Positions 1 through 8,874 are shown, numbered from the stretch's first letter. The stretch is 64,000 bases of DNA from Streptomyces sp. TLI_053 (GCF_900105395.1 NZ_LT629775.1:8955501-9019500); one strand, 5' to 3'. Numbers and translations are program-made. The notes: generated by a model not told the origin, from the sequence alone.

Positions 1-1087
1 TGTCGCCGGCCATGCCGGTCTTCTGGCCCTCGGTGCCGATCAGGTACTCGGCGTACTTCCGCTGGCCGGCGGTGTTGTGCGAACCGGCCATCAGATAGAT
101 GTTCTCGCCCTCGGCGAGCACGGCGGACCGGCCGCCCGGGGCCGGGCCGGCCGGGAGCGCGACGATCTCGTACTTGTCCTGGCCGAGGCTCTTGTCGAAG
201 CGGGCCAGGTTGTAGGGGCCGGTGAAGTATATGCCGCCCTTGCCGGTCTCGAACAGCGGGTGCGCCTGGGTGGTCTCTGTGGTGACGGCGCCCGGGGCGA
301 CGTTCTTGTCCGTGCAGAACTGCTTCTGCAGCCACTGGGCCGCCGCGAGCGAGCCCGGGCTGTCGACGGCGGGCTTCAGGCTCCCGGGGGATCCGGTGAA
401 GTAGTCGCCGCCGTCGGCCCAGAGGAAGCTGGAGAAGTACCAGTCCAGGTAGCCGCGCTTGGTGCTCCCGGGGACGACGTAGCCGTAGGTGTCGGCCTTG
501 CCGTTGCCGTCCGGGTCGCGGGTGGTGAACGCCGTCGCGAGGGCGTCGAGCTGGTCCCAGGTGGTGGGGACGGGCAGGCCCAGCTTCTCGCGCCAGTCGC
601 GGCGGACGAACAGCGCGAAGGTCTGGGCCGAGAACGGGACGCCGTAGTACTTGCCGTCGGCCCCCTTGGCGGCGTCCCAGGCGGCGGGGACCAGACGGTC
701 GCCGCCGGCCAGCGCGGCGCGGTCGACGGTCCGCACCAGTCCCTGCTTCACCAGGGTGCCGAGCTGCGCGGTGTCGTTCACGATCAGGTCCGGCAACTTC
801 TTCTGGGCGGCGGCCTGCTGGAGCTTGGTCTCGAAGTCGTCGAAGAGCGCCGTGACGCGGGTGGGGACGCCGGTGGCGGCGGTGAACGCCGCGGCGAGGC
901 TCTGGTGGGTCTTCTCGGTGTTGGAGCCGGGGGGCTTGCGGACCCAGATCTCCAACGGGGACTTGTCGTCGGAAGCTCCGGTGGTTCCGGAGCTGCCGGA
1001 GCCTCCGGAACCGCAGCCGGCGACGGTGGCCAGGACGAGAGCGGAGGCCGTGAGGGCCGTCCGGAGGCGTGCGAGTCTGCTGAGCAT
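1..1087 (-). CDS. Sugar ABC transporter substrate-binding lipoprotein (3' end off window)
   Basis: This is an extracellular solute-binding protein of family 1, which captures an oligosaccharide or sugar outside the cell and delivers it to an ABC permease. It begins at the ATG at 1087. A basic n-region and hydrophobic stretch (about residues 1-24) end in the lipobox VAGC, so the mature protein should be lipid-anchored. A Gly/Ser-rich spacer (GSGGSGSSG) is followed by the binding domain, which includes FDDFETKLQQAAAQKKLPD and DPDGNGKADTYGY, patterns usual in sugar-binding proteins. The frame is open to base 1, so the C-terminus and the permease genes lie outside. It is divergent from the IclR regulator, and a candidate operator sits in the 75-bp gap. 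With the pectin-type lyase and the dehydrogenase next door, the ligand may be an oligogalacturonide or similar. That ligand is an inference from context only. Confidence 0.85.
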   Translation of the reverse strand, partial: MLSRLARLRTALTASALVLATVAGCGSGGSGSSGTTGASDDKSPLEIWVRKPPGSNTEKTHQSLAAAFTAATGVPTRVTALFDDFETKLQQAAAQKKLPDLIVNDTAQLGTLVKQGLVRTVDRAALAGGDRLVPAAWDAAKGADGKYYGVPFSAQTFALFVRRDWREKLGLPVPTTWDQLDALATAFTTRDPDGNGKADTYGYVVPGSTKRGYLDWYFSSFLWADGGDYFTGSPGSLKPAVDSPGSLAAAQWLQKQFCTDKNVAPGAVTTETTQAHPLFETGKGGIYFTGPYNLARFDKSLGQDKYEIVALPAGPAPGGRSAVLAEGENIYLMAGSHNTAGQRKYAEYLIGTEGQKTGMAGD

Positions 1088-1097
1088 CGGATTCCCG

Positions 1098-1111
1098 TCT
1101 ACATATATGGA
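1098..1111. promoter_or_regulatory. Candidate IclR operator 1 (TCTACATATATGGA)
   Basis: This 14-bp sequence lies between the divergent binding-protein and IclR genes. It matches the perfect palindrome at 5639-5652 at 12 of 14 positions. It is about 11 bp upstream of the binding-protein start, so a bound repressor would block that gene. Recognition by the adjacent IclR protein is inferred. Confidence 0.5.
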
Positions 1112-1162
1112 CAGAATCTCTGGATATGGCAGCGCTTCAAGGAGAAGTTAACGTCCGGTACC

Positions 1163-1984
1163 ATGACCGTCAACACTGCTGAACCACCCAACCGGACGGT
1201 GGACATGACCCCAGCCCAGTCGGACGTCGCGACGGTGAAGTCGGCCGAGCGCACGGTACGGATCCTGGAGGCACTGGCGGCCTCCCCGACCCGGCTGACC
1301 CTCGCGGAGCTGCAGGAACGGCTCGGTTATCCGCGGAGCAGCCTGCACGCCCTGGTCCGCACCCTGCGCGAGGTCAAGTGGGTGGAGGCCGACGAGGGCG
1401 GCTCCGCGTTCGGGGTCGGACCGCACGCGCTGCTGGCGGGCACCGCCTACCTCGACCGCGACCCGGCCCTGCCGTACGCGCTCGACGCCCTGGAGGACCT
1501 GCGGGCCGAGATCGGCTACACGGTGCACTTCGCCCGGCGTGACGAGGCGTACGTGCTCTACCTGGCGAGCCGGGAGTCGCGCGACAGCATCCGGGTGATC
1601 TCCCGGGTGGGCCGTCGGCTGCCGGCGCACATCACGGCTCTCGGGCAGGCCCTGCTGGCCGAGTTGACCACCGAGGAGGTGGACGCCGTGCTGCCCCGCA
1701 CCCTGGAGACCTTCACCGAGGAGACCATCACCGACCGGGTGGAGCTGCACGCCGAGCTCGCCGAGGTCCGGGACCGGGGCTGGGCCCTGGAGTCGGAACA
1801 GGGCACCGTGGGCATCGCCTGCATCTCCGCCCCCGTCCCGTACCGGATCCCCGCCACCGATGCGATCAGCTGCTCGATGCCGGCCGAACTCGCCTCGTCC
1901 TTGGAGGTGGACCGGGTGGCGAGGGCGGTGGTGGCGCACACCACCGCCCTCGCCACCACCCTCCGACGGCACGGGATCAGATGA
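1163..1984 (+). CDS. IclR-family transcriptional regulator
   Basis: This is a predicted ligand-responsive DNA-binding regulator. The N-terminal winged helix-turn-helix spans roughly residues 25-85 (VKSAERTVRILEALAASP, LTLAELQERLGYPRSSLHAL). The C-terminal IclR effector domain follows, with typical text such as ALGQALLAEL and GWALESEQGTVGIACISAPV. The protein is 273 aa from the ATG at 1163. An AAGGAG lies 18 nt upstream, which is rather far, so the in-frame ATG at 1205 is a possible alternative. It is divergent from the binding-protein gene and ends about 70 bp from the convergent lyase gene. Related palindromes beside the binding-protein, lyase and dehydrogenase genes make these its likely targets. 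IclR proteins commonly control uronate and aromatic catabolism, so a uronate-derived effector is plausible. Confidence 0.88.
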   Translation: MTVNTAEPPNRTVDMTPAQSDVATVKSAERTVRILEALAASPTRLTLAELQERLGYPRSSLHALVRTLREVKWVEADEGGSAFGVGPHALLAGTAYLDRDPALPYALDALEDLRAEIGYTVHFARRDEAYVLYLASRESRDSIRVISRVGRRLPAHITALGQALLAELTTEEVDAVLPRTLETFTEETITDRVELHAELAEVRDRGWALESEQGTVGIACISAPVPYRIPATDAISCSMPAELASSLEVDRVARAVVAHTTALATTLRRHGIR

Positions 1985-2024
1985 TCCGGCGGGAGGTCCG
2001 ACGATCGCCGGCCGCGGGCGGAGG

Positions 2025-2052
2025 GGGTGTCCCGGCCGCGGCCGGGACACCC
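2025..2052. terminator. Bidirectional terminator, 28-bp perfect palindrome
   Basis: GGGTGTCCCGGCC at 2025-2037 and its exact complement at 2040-2052 form a 13-bp stem. The two central bases keep the whole 28 bp self-complementary. It lies in the short gap between the convergent IclR and lyase genes, where a shared terminator is expected. No U-tract follows, which is common in streptomycetes. Confidence 0.75.
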
Positions 2053-2055
2053 GGA

Positions 2056-5000
2056 TCAGGGTGTGACGGCCACGTTCGTCAGCCCGGAGACGGCCCCGGT
2101 CACGGTGTTGGAGGCGTACACCGTGTTCGGCCGGCCGGTGCAGGCCGAGGGTGAGGTGATCCTGATCGCGTAGGCCCCGACCCCGCCCAGGTCGGAGGTG
2201 TTGCCCCGCCAGACGTTGCCGCAGCCGTTGGGGAACGACGGCGAGGTGGACGGGTTGTGGGTCTCGTACCCGTTGGCGAAGGTCCCCGGCGCGGCGAAGG
2301 AGCCCCGGTTGTTCTCGATCAGATAGCCGGTGCCCTTGACGTCGACCCAGGAGTCCGCCGAGTTCTCGCCCGAGACGCCCCGTCCGTCGAAGGTGTTGCC
2401 GCGGACGGTCCCGTCCGAGGTGCCCTCCTTGATGTCGATCGCCTCGGCCGCGACGTACGGGCCGATCCGGTTGTTCTCCACCAGCACCCGGTCGGAGCGG
2501 TCGACCCCGCCGGTGTTGCCGTGGCAGGCCCAGTTCGATGAGGCGGAGCCCAGGTAGACGCCCTCGCCGTAGCCGGGCTGGACCAGACCGGTGTACTCGA
2601 TCACCGAGTTGCGGATCACCCCGTCCGCCGAGGAGCGGCGGAAGTGCACACCCTCCTCGTCGGTGTGGTGGACGTACAGGCCGTCCAGCACCACGTGCGG
2701 GGAGTTGTCCAGGACGACGCCCTTCTTGGAGTCCTTCACGGTGAAGCCGGTGAGGTTCCAGTAGGGCGCGGCGGAGAGCCAGAGGCCGTAACCGGAGTCC
2801 CAGCCGGCGGTCGGCTCCGGGCAGGCCGGTGCGTCCCCGACGGGACCGTCGTTGACCAGGACGGCGGTGCGGGGGCCGGTCAGGGTGATGGGCGCGGACG
2901 CCGTCCCGGCCCGCCGGGCCAGGAAGGCGCCGTGGTACTCACCCGGTGCCAGGCGGATCGTCTGCCCCGGCGAGGCCGCCGCGAGGGCGGCGGTCAGCTG
3001 GGCGGCGGTCGCGACGTTCACGACCGGGCCGGACGGACCGGTGGGCGTGGCCGTGGGGGTGGCGGTCGGTGTGGCGGTGGGAGTGGGTGTCGGAGTGGAT
3101 GTCGGGGTCGCGGTGGGCGTCGGCGTCGGTGTCACGGGCCCCGAACCGCCGTTGCAGGGAGCTCTGTTGACCGTGCAGCCGGACGGCAGGCCGAGCCCGC
3201 CGGCGTTGAAGCCGAAGCTCTCCTCCTGACCGGGGGCGATGTCCCCGTTGTAGGAGACGTTGGTGAAGGTGTGACGCTGCCCGGCCTGGGTCCGGGTGGA
3301 GGACCAGCTGCTGGTGACCGTCGTTCCGGCCGGCAGGTCGAACGCTACGGACCAACCGTGCGTGGTGGTCGCGCAGTTGTTCTTGACGTAGACGTTCATG
3401 CCGTACCCGCCGGCCCAGACGGAGGTCTGCGCCGTCCGTGCCGTGAGGCAGCCGCCCGGCGTGCCGGTCGGCGACGCGGTGGGGGAGGAGGTGGGCGACG
3501 TGGTCGGAGTGGCGGTGGGTGACACGGTGGGCGTGGCCGTGGGGGAAGCAGTGGGGGAGGCCGTCGGCGACGGGTCGGTACCGCCGGTGGACTTGAGGAA
3601 CAGCGAGGCCGCCGCGTCCGTCCGGGTGGCGTCCACCCCGTGGCCGCCGGTGTAGTCCAGCTGCTCCCGTCCGGCCCAGTCGGGGATCGCCGTGCCGCCC
3701 TGGTCGAGGGCCTTGAAGGCGCTGCCGCTCCAGCCGAACTGGTAGATCCGGTGCCGGTCGGGGTAGTAGGCCGTGTACCCGGCGCCCGCCGTCGTCTGCT
3801 TGGACATGGCGTTGTTGAAGAAGACGTTCCGCGGGCCGGTCGAGCCGGACCACTTGACGGCCTTCTTGCCGGCACCCCACCAGATCGGGAACCAGGTGGA
3901 GGCGTCGGGCCCGCCGCCGCCCTCCTCGCCGCAGTTGGAGGCGCAGTTGCCGGAGCGGTGCTCGTACGGCACCGTCACGGTGTTGAGTTCGATCAGGTTG
4001 TTGCGCTCCCAGCCGCCGTGCAGATTGACGTCGGAGTCGAAGTCGTTGCCGATCGCGACGTTGCCGGAGGAGGACCACTGGAAGGTGAAGTGGCGCAGGT
4101 TGCGCGAGGTGTTGCCCGCGTAGAGCGAGTCCCAGACCCGGGAGCCGCGGAAGTAGCCGTTGCCGCCCTTGCCCTTGTTCCAGGAACCGTCCAGCTGGTT
4201 GCCGACGATCTGCAGGTGGTACGCCTCCTCCGTGACGATCGGGTGGGAGCCCGTCATCTCGGTGCGGATGCCCTTCACCCAGGAGTCCGCCGCCCACTTG
4301 AAGACGATGCCGTGGATCTCGTCGGCCGGTGACATGTTGCCGTAGTTGTGCACGGCCGCCGCCCGGTCGAGACCGGGCATGTCCTGGGTCAGCGAGAAGC
4401 CCTCGAAGCCCACGCCGACCACCGGGTCGACCAGCGGCGCGGCCTTGGAGTCGTACACGGCGCCGTCGATCGGGGCGGATCCGTCCGACACCGAGGTCAC
4501 CGGGACGTCGTACTCCAGCGGCTTGTCCAGGGTGATGGTCCGACCGGCGGTGTCCACCGCCTTGACGGTGAAGATCTGCTGGCGCATGTGCATGTTGAGC
4601 AGCGGGCCGTCGGCCGGCCGGATGTCCTGCTGGGCGTAGAACTTCAGCGAGTTGGCGGCCCGGACGTTGACCAGGCCGCCGACCTTGAGGTCGGTCAGCG
4701 CGCCGGACGGGGCGAGCGGGACGACGGTGTCGCCGGTCCGGGCGGCGAAGCCCGGGTCTCCCGCCTTCTCGCGCAGCTTGACCCCGGCCTTCCAGTGCAC
4801 GTTCACCGTGCCCTCGAAGATGGCCTTGCGGTTCGCCGGTGCTGCCGCGTAGTCCGCGGCGTAGGCGGGGTTCACCGCGCGGGACTGGACCCGGAAGACG
4901 CCGCGGCCGGGCCAGATCCAGCCGCCCTTGCCGGCGCCCGAGGTCATCGCGTCCTCGTCCCAGTCGGAGCCGTCCGGGGTGAGGGTGTCGTAGCGGGTGT

Positions 5001-5544
5001 CGGCGTCCGGGCGGAACACGATCCGGGTGCCGCCGGCGCCGCTGCCCGCGCCGCGCAGGATCAGGTAGTCGGCGTCGACGCCGATCTGCCGGGACAGGTC
5101 GAGGGTGCCGGCCGGGAGGGTGATCAGCGAGAGCTTGCCGTAGCCCGCGCCCGGGGAGCAGCTGCCGCGGACGTAGTCGATCGCGGACTGCAGCCCGGCC
5201 GAGTCGTCCGCGCCGTCGTCGGGCTTGACGTTGTACTTCGAGGCGAGCTGGGCGGGGGTGATCCGGCAGGCGGCGTCGGTGGTGGTCTCGGAGGCGCCGG
5301 GCAGGTCGGCGCCGCCGCGGTAACCGGCTTTCGACCAGTCGTAGAGCCCGGTGACGGGGGCCCGCCGATTGGCCCTGGACAGGTCGAGCGCGGTGAGCGC
5401 CGCGTCGGCCGGGGCCTGCGGCCCGGCCTGGGCCCCGCCGGGAGCGCCGGTCGGCGGGGCCGCGCCGGCGGCGACGGCGATGACGCCGGACGCCAGCAGC
5501 AGAGCCGTCGCACTGGTCAGTGCGACGAACGATCGCGTGGACAA
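2056..5544 (-). CDS. Secreted two-domain beta-helix polysaccharide lyase-like protein with CBM2
   Basis: This is a predicted secreted plant-polysaccharide-active enzyme of 1162 aa. The TTG at 5544 is chosen because GGAGGT ends 3-4 nt upstream. It puts a signal peptide (STRSFVALTSATALLLASG, cut near VAAGAAPP) at the very N-terminus. Residues about 70-650 form a pectate-lyase-superfamily domain with a DDGADDSAGLQSAIDYVRG start and many Asn/Gly-rich rungs. A Pro/Thr/Ser linker (about 662-695) leads to a CBM2-like cellulose-binding module (about 698-800, with a Cys at each end and conserved Trp residues). A second PT linker (about 800-838) leads to another right-handed beta-helix (about 838-1162, starting VVNVATAAQLTAALAAASPG). 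Having two helix domains around one CBM is unusual. Exact substrate and lyase family are not determined; pectin is inferred from the neighbouring dehydrogenase and IclR genes. Confidence 0.8.
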   Translation of the reverse strand: MSTRSFVALTSATALLLASGVIAVAAGAAPPTGAPGGAQAGPQAPADAALTALDLSRANRRAPVTGLYDWSKAGYRGGADLPGASETTTDAACRITPAQLASKYNVKPDDGADDSAGLQSAIDYVRGSCSPGAGYGKLSLITLPAGTLDLSRQIGVDADYLILRGAGSGAGGTRIVFRPDADTRYDTLTPDGSDWDEDAMTSGAGKGGWIWPGRGVFRVQSRAVNPAYAADYAAAPANRKAIFEGTVNVHWKAGVKLREKAGDPGFAARTGDTVVPLAPSGALTDLKVGGLVNVRAANSLKFYAQQDIRPADGPLLNMHMRQQIFTVKAVDTAGRTITLDKPLEYDVPVTSVSDGSAPIDGAVYDSKAAPLVDPVVGVGFEGFSLTQDMPGLDRAAAVHNYGNMSPADEIHGIVFKWAADSWVKGIRTEMTGSHPIVTEEAYHLQIVGNQLDGSWNKGKGGNGYFRGSRVWDSLYAGNTSRNLRHFTFQWSSSGNVAIGNDFDSDVNLHGGWERNNLIELNTVTVPYEHRSGNCASNCGEEGGGGPDASTWFPIWWGAGKKAVKWSGSTGPRNVFFNNAMSKQTTAGAGYTAYYPDRHRIYQFGWSGSAFKALDQGGTAIPDWAGREQLDYTGGHGVDATRTDAAASLFLKSTGGTDPSPTASPTASPTATPTVSPTATPTTSPTSSPTASPTGTPGGCLTARTAQTSVWAGGYGMNVYVKNNCATTTHGWSVAFDLPAGTTVTSSWSSTRTQAGQRHTFTNVSYNGDIAPGQEESFGFNAGGLGLPSGCTVNRAPCNGGSGPVTPTPTPTATPTSTPTPTPTATPTATPTATPTGPSGPVVNVATAAQLTAALAAASPGQTIRLAPGEYHGAFLARRAGTASAPITLTGPRTAVLVNDGPVGDAPACPEPTAGWDSGYGLWLSAAPYWNLTGFTVKDSKKGVVLDNSPHVVLDGLYVHHTDEEGVHFRRSSADGVIRNSVIEYTGLVQPGYGEGVYLGSASSNWACHGNTGGVDRSDRVLVENNRIGPYVAAEAIDIKEGTSDGTVRGNTFDGRGVSGENSADSWVDVKGTGYLIENNRGSFAAPGTFANGYETHNPSTSPSFPNGCGNVWRGNTSDLGGVGAYAIRITSPSACTGRPNTVYASNTVTGAVSGLTNVAVTP

Positions 5545-5638
5545 GGGACCTCCAGAAAAAGGTGGGGGTGAGGTGCCGGTCATCATGGTGATGACACCCG
5601 TCCACCAGGTCAATGGCTATCCAAAATCGTGATTTGAG

Positions 5639-5652
5639 TCCACATATGTGGA
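5639..5652. promoter_or_regulatory. Candidate IclR operator 2, perfect palindrome TCCACATATGTGGA
   Basis: A perfect 14-bp palindrome lies in the divergent region between the lyase (start 5544) and the dehydrogenase (start 5776). The same motif with two changes lies next to the IclR gene (1098-1111), and a weaker copy at 5743-5756 precedes the dehydrogenase. Its position suits control of both divergent genes. Confidence 0.6.
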
Positions 5653-5742
5653 TGAGGTCCCGGTGATCCGCGTGCGGCCCTTGACCGTCCGCTCGGACCC
5701 TCCGTACCGTCGGGGTGCAGCCGTCCGAGAACTTGACGGTCA

Positions 5743-5756
5743 TTCACATCCGTGGA
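5743..5756. promoter_or_regulatory. Candidate IclR operator 3 (TTCACATCCGTGGA)
   Basis: This matches the 5639-5652 palindrome at 11 of 14 positions and is only 7 bp upstream of the dehydrogenase Shine-Dalgarno sequence GGAGG (5764-5768). It could act as a downstream operator. It is weaker evidence than the other two sites. Confidence 0.35.
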
Positions 5757-5775
5757 CACCATCGGAGGACCGACC

Positions 5776-7314
5776 ATGTCGAGCGCCGATCCCGGCCGTA
5801 CCGCATCCACCCCTGCCACCCCGTTCGCCGTATCCGCCCCGGCCACCGCATCCACCCCGGCCGAGGTGGACCGTGCGGTCCGCGCCGCCGACGCCGCCCG
5901 TCCGGCGCTCGCCGACCGCCCCCGCCGGGCCGCGCTGCTGCGCACCGCGGCCGCGCTGCTCGCGGCGGCCCAGGACGAGATCATCGCCACCGCCGACGCC
6001 GAGACCGGCCTCGGCGCTCCCCGGCTCGGCGGCGAACTCACCCGCACACACGACCAGTTGCTCGCATTCGCCGAGCACGCGGAGAGCGGCGCCCTGCTGG
6101 ACGCCACCATCGACCACGCCGACCCCGCCGCCCGGCCGGCCCCCCGGCCCGACCTGCGCCGGATCAGGGTGCCGCTGGGCGTGGTGGCGGTGTTCACGGC
6201 GGGCAACTTCCCACTGGCCTTCGGCGTTCCGGGCGGTGACACCGCCAGCGCGCTGGCGGCCGGCTGCCCCGTGGTGCTCAAGGCGCACCCCGGTCACCCG
6301 GCGACCGGCGACCTCTGCGCCCGGCTGCTGCGCCTCGCCGCCGCGAGGACGGGCCTGCCCGAGGACGTGGTCGGAGTCGTCCACGGCCTCGACGCGGGCC
6401 GGACCCTGGTCGAGCACCCGCTGACCACCGCCGTCGGCTTCACCGGTTCGCTGCGCGGTGGCCGGGCCCTGCACGACCTCGCGGCCGCGCGCCCCCGGCC
6501 GATCCCCTTCCACGGCGAACTCGGCAGTCTCAACCCGGTGCTCGTCACCGAGGCGGCCGCGGCCGCCCGCGGCCCCGAACTGGGCGCGGGTCTCGCCGCC
6601 TCCTTCACCCTGGGCCTCGGGCAGCTCTGCACCAAGCCCGGTCTGGTCCTGGTCCCCGAGGGTCCGGCGGGCGACACCGTGGTGGCCGCCGCCGCGGTCG
6701 CGGCCGACGGCGTGCCGGCGGGTCGTCTGCTGGACGGGCGGATCGACTCCTCCTTCCGGTCCGCGGTCCGTGCGATGTCCGAACTCCCCGAGGTGGAAAC
6801 GGTGTCGGCGGACGTGGTGGACCTGGCCGCACCCGACGCCGTCCGCCCCCGGCTGCTCGCCGTACCGGCGGCCCGCCTCGCTACCGGCGACAGCCACCGG
6901 GCCCTGCTGGAGGAGTGCTTCGGGCCGCTCGTGGTGCTGGCCCGCTACCGGACCCCCGCCGAGGCCGCCGCCGTGCTCGCCCGGATCCCCGGCAGCCTCA
7001 CCGCCACCGTCCACCTCGCGGAGGACGAACGCGGCAGCGGGGCGGCCGAGTTGATCGAACGGCTGACCGCGCTCGCGGGCCGGGTGGTGGTGGACGGCTG
7101 GCCGACCGGCGTCGCCGTCACCGCGGCCATGCACCACGGCGGCCCCTACCCGGCCGCGACCACCGCCGCCACCTCGGTCGGCACGGCCGCCGCCGAACGC
7201 TGGCTGCGCCCGGTCGTCTACCAGAACACCCCGCAGGCCCTGCTCCCCCCGGAGCTCCGGGACGACAACCCGCTGGGGGTGCCCCGTCGGGTGAACGGTC
7301 GTGCGCAGCTCTGA
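5776..7314 (+). CDS. NAD(P)-dependent 2,5-dioxovalerate (alpha-ketoglutarate semialdehyde) dehydrogenase
   Basis: This aldehyde dehydrogenase superfamily enzyme has 512 aa. The best match is the subgroup oxidising 2,5-dioxopentanoate to 2-oxoglutarate, the last step of non-phosphorylative uronate, arabinose or glucarate breakdown. Visible features are TAGNFPLAFGVPGGDTASAL and CPVVLKAHPGHP, hallmark text of that subgroup, the general-base Glu248 in HGELGSLNP, and the nucleophile Cys285 in GQLCTKPGL. The ATG at 5776 is preceded by GGAGG with 7-nt spacing and is preferred over an in-frame upstream ATG at 5752. It is divergent from the lyase with candidate operators between, so a uronate released by the lyase and imported by the transporter would be oxidised by this enzyme. 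The intermediate dehydratases are not in the window. Confidence 0.85.
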   Translation: MSSADPGRTASTPATPFAVSAPATASTPAEVDRAVRAADAARPALADRPRRAALLRTAAALLAAAQDEIIATADAETGLGAPRLGGELTRTHDQLLAFAEHAESGALLDATIDHADPAARPAPRPDLRRIRVPLGVVAVFTAGNFPLAFGVPGGDTASALAAGCPVVLKAHPGHPATGDLCARLLRLAAARTGLPEDVVGVVHGLDAGRTLVEHPLTTAVGFTGSLRGGRALHDLAAARPRPIPFHGELGSLNPVLVTEAAAAARGPELGAGLAASFTLGLGQLCTKPGLVLVPEGPAGDTVVAAAAVAADGVPAGRLLDGRIDSSFRSAVRAMSELPEVETVSADVVDLAAPDAVRPRLLAVPAARLATGDSHRALLEECFGPLVVLARYRTPAEAAAVLARIPGSLTATVHLAEDERGSGAAELIERLTALAGRVVVDGWPTGVAVTAAMHHGGPYPAATTAATSVGTAAAERWLRPVVYQNTPQALLPPELRDDNPLGVPRRVNGRAQL

Positions 7315-7684
7315 CCCGGCATCGGAGGCGCCTGCCCTCCCGGGGCGAGGCCCGTCGTGGGGCAGCCTTCGTGGGGGCGGCCCTTCGTGGGGGCGGCCCG
7401 TCGTGGGTGTGGCCCGCAGGCCCTGGTGCCGGGCCGTCGCCGGGGACGGGTCGGTGCCGGGCGAGCGGGCGCCGCAGGGTCGGCCGGACCAGGTGGACGG
7501 GATCGACCGTCAGTGGCCCCGCGACGGCCCCGACCGCCCCGGGGACGGGGCGCGGAGTCCGGCAGGTGGAGCGGCGAGGAGGCGCGGGGACCGGGACCCC
7601 GGCGGTCCCGGGGCATCGCCCCGGGCGGCCGACGGGGCCGGCGGCGTCGGGCAGGGCGCCGCCGGCCCACGGCCCAGGGGCACC
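7315..7684. other. Non-coding stretch between convergent dehydrogenase and chitinase genes
   Basis: I see no gene here. The first part carries short direct repeats of about 15 bp (ttcgtgggggcggccc and variants, about 7368-7402). The end carries the hairpin at 7635-7668. The rest is GC-rich with no recognisable coding pattern. Confidence 0.6.
7635..7668 (-). terminator. Terminator hairpin of the chitinase gene
   Basis: GGGCCGGCGGCG (7635-7646) pairs exactly with 7657-7668 across a 10-nt loop. It begins 17 nt past the chitinase stop codon in the direction of transcription, the usual position for an intrinsic terminator. Confidence 0.6.
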
Positions 7685-8689
7685 TCAGCCCTGGTACTGG
7701 ACGACGATCTTCGTGAACTCGTACGGCGACTGCGCGACGCCGCTGCACGCGTCGGCGTCGGTGCCCGACCCGCAGGAGCGGTCGCGGTTGACCGACCAGA
7801 ACGAGAACCGTGCGAGGTGGTGCTGCTGGGCGTAGCCGAGGATGGTGCGGAAGTCCGCGGTGGACACCGTCTCGCCGGCCTCGTCGGTCTTCCCGTTCAT
7901 CGAGGACACCCCGATGTGCCGGTAGGCGGCGTCGTCGCTGTAGCCGTAGGCGCTCTTGACCGCGGCCTTCAGGCCTTCCAGGGCGCCGACGGACGCCTGC
8001 CCCATGGTGCCGGTGTGGCCGCCGAAGTCGAACGGCATGACCACCCAGCCGTCGTTGGCGAGGCCGGCGGCGGCGCCGCGCTTGATGAGGTCCTTGCCGG
8101 TGGCGTCCGGGCCGGTCGGCGTGGTGCCGAGGGTGATGTAGGTGACGATCCCGGGGTTCTTGGACTTGACGATCTTCAGCGCTTCGACCACCCGCTGACG
8201 GACCGTCGCGTTCCCGAACTCGGTGTTCTCGATGTCCACGTCGAAGGCCTTGAGCTTGTAGGCGTCGATCACCTTCTGGTAGGCCCCGGCCAGCGCGCTC
8301 GCGCTGGAGCACTTCTCGCCCAGCTTGTTCCCGCTCCACCCGCCGACCGACACGACCACGTCGCCGCCGGCCGCCCGGATCGACTTGATCGCGGCCTCGT
8401 CGGACCCTCCGGTGAGCGGTCGGCTGCCGTCCCACTTGGGGTTGCACCCGCCGTCGGAGAGGATGAAGGCCAGCGTGAACCACTTGACGCCGGTCGCCTT
8501 CATCACGTCGGTCGGCTTCTGCGGGCTGCCCCAGCCGAGGTACTCGTAGGGTGCGGCGGCCATGCCCGGCACGGCCGCGACGCCGGGGGCGGCCGCGGCG
8601 GAGGCCACCGGGGCCAGCAGGAGGGCGGCCGGACCGAGGGCGGCGACCAGCAGCGGGGCGGTGAGGCGGACTCCGATGGTCTTGCGCAT
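7685..8689 (-). CDS. Secreted GH18 chitinase (small, single domain)
   Basis: This is a predicted extracellular chitinase of 334 aa that hydrolyses beta-1,4-N-acetylglucosamine chains. A basic start (MRKTIGVR) and a hydrophobic Ala/Leu core form a signal peptide, cleaved around residues 35-45. The TIM-barrel domain carries VVSVGGWSGN (the SxGG strand) and AFDVDIEN, where D-V-D-I-E is the GH18 catalytic motif with the proton donor Glu154. There is no carbohydrate-binding module, in contrast to many streptomycete chitinases. The ATG at 8689 has only a weak Shine-Dalgarno. A TTG at 8731 would add 14 residues before the signal peptide and is less likely. The upstream region carries two palindromes (8840-8874). 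Confidence 0.87.
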   Translation of the reverse strand: MRKTIGVRLTAPLLVAALGPAALLLAPVASAAAAPGVAAVPGMAAAPYEYLGWGSPQKPTDVMKATGVKWFTLAFILSDGGCNPKWDGSRPLTGGSDEAAIKSIRAAGGDVVVSVGGWSGNKLGEKCSSASALAGAYQKVIDAYKLKAFDVDIENTEFGNATVRQRVVEALKIVKSKNPGIVTYITLGTTPTGPDATGKDLIKRGAAAGLANDGWVVMPFDFGGHTGTMGQASVGALEGLKAAVKSAYGYSDDAAYRHIGVSSMNGKTDEAGETVSTADFRTILGYAQQHHLARFSFWSVNRDRSCGSGTDADACSGVAQSPYEFTKIVVQYQG

Positions 8690-8839
8690 GCCAACTCGCT
8701 TTCGTCGATCCACCGCACGGGTTGACGGCAAATCAGGGGTGGGAGGGGCGGGAGGGCGGCCCGGGGCGGCCGGTGACGCGCCGCCGCGGGTGTCTCACAG
8801 AATCGGGGCACGGGGCGCCGGGGTCAATGGCTTTGGTTA

Positions 8840-8874
8840 GGAAAGTTTCCGAATGATTGGTCGGTGGACCGACC
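8840..8874. promoter_or_regulatory. Two palindromes upstream of chitinase
   Basis: GGAAAGTTTCC at 8840-8850 is a perfect palindrome around its central G. GGTCGGT at 8859-8865 and ACCGACC at 8868-8874 form a 7-bp inverted repeat with a 2-bp spacer. They lie 150-185 bp upstream of the chitinase start. The first resembles, from memory, palindromes reported before streptomycete genes for secreted polysaccharide hydrolases. The second is not the classical DasR site, because its half-sites are spaced differently. Confidence 0.4.

Noticed and set aside
8859..8874. Inverted repeat upstream of the chitinase as a DasR (dre) site
   Set aside because: The half-sites do not have the dre spacing or sequence; it is kept only as an unassigned palindrome.
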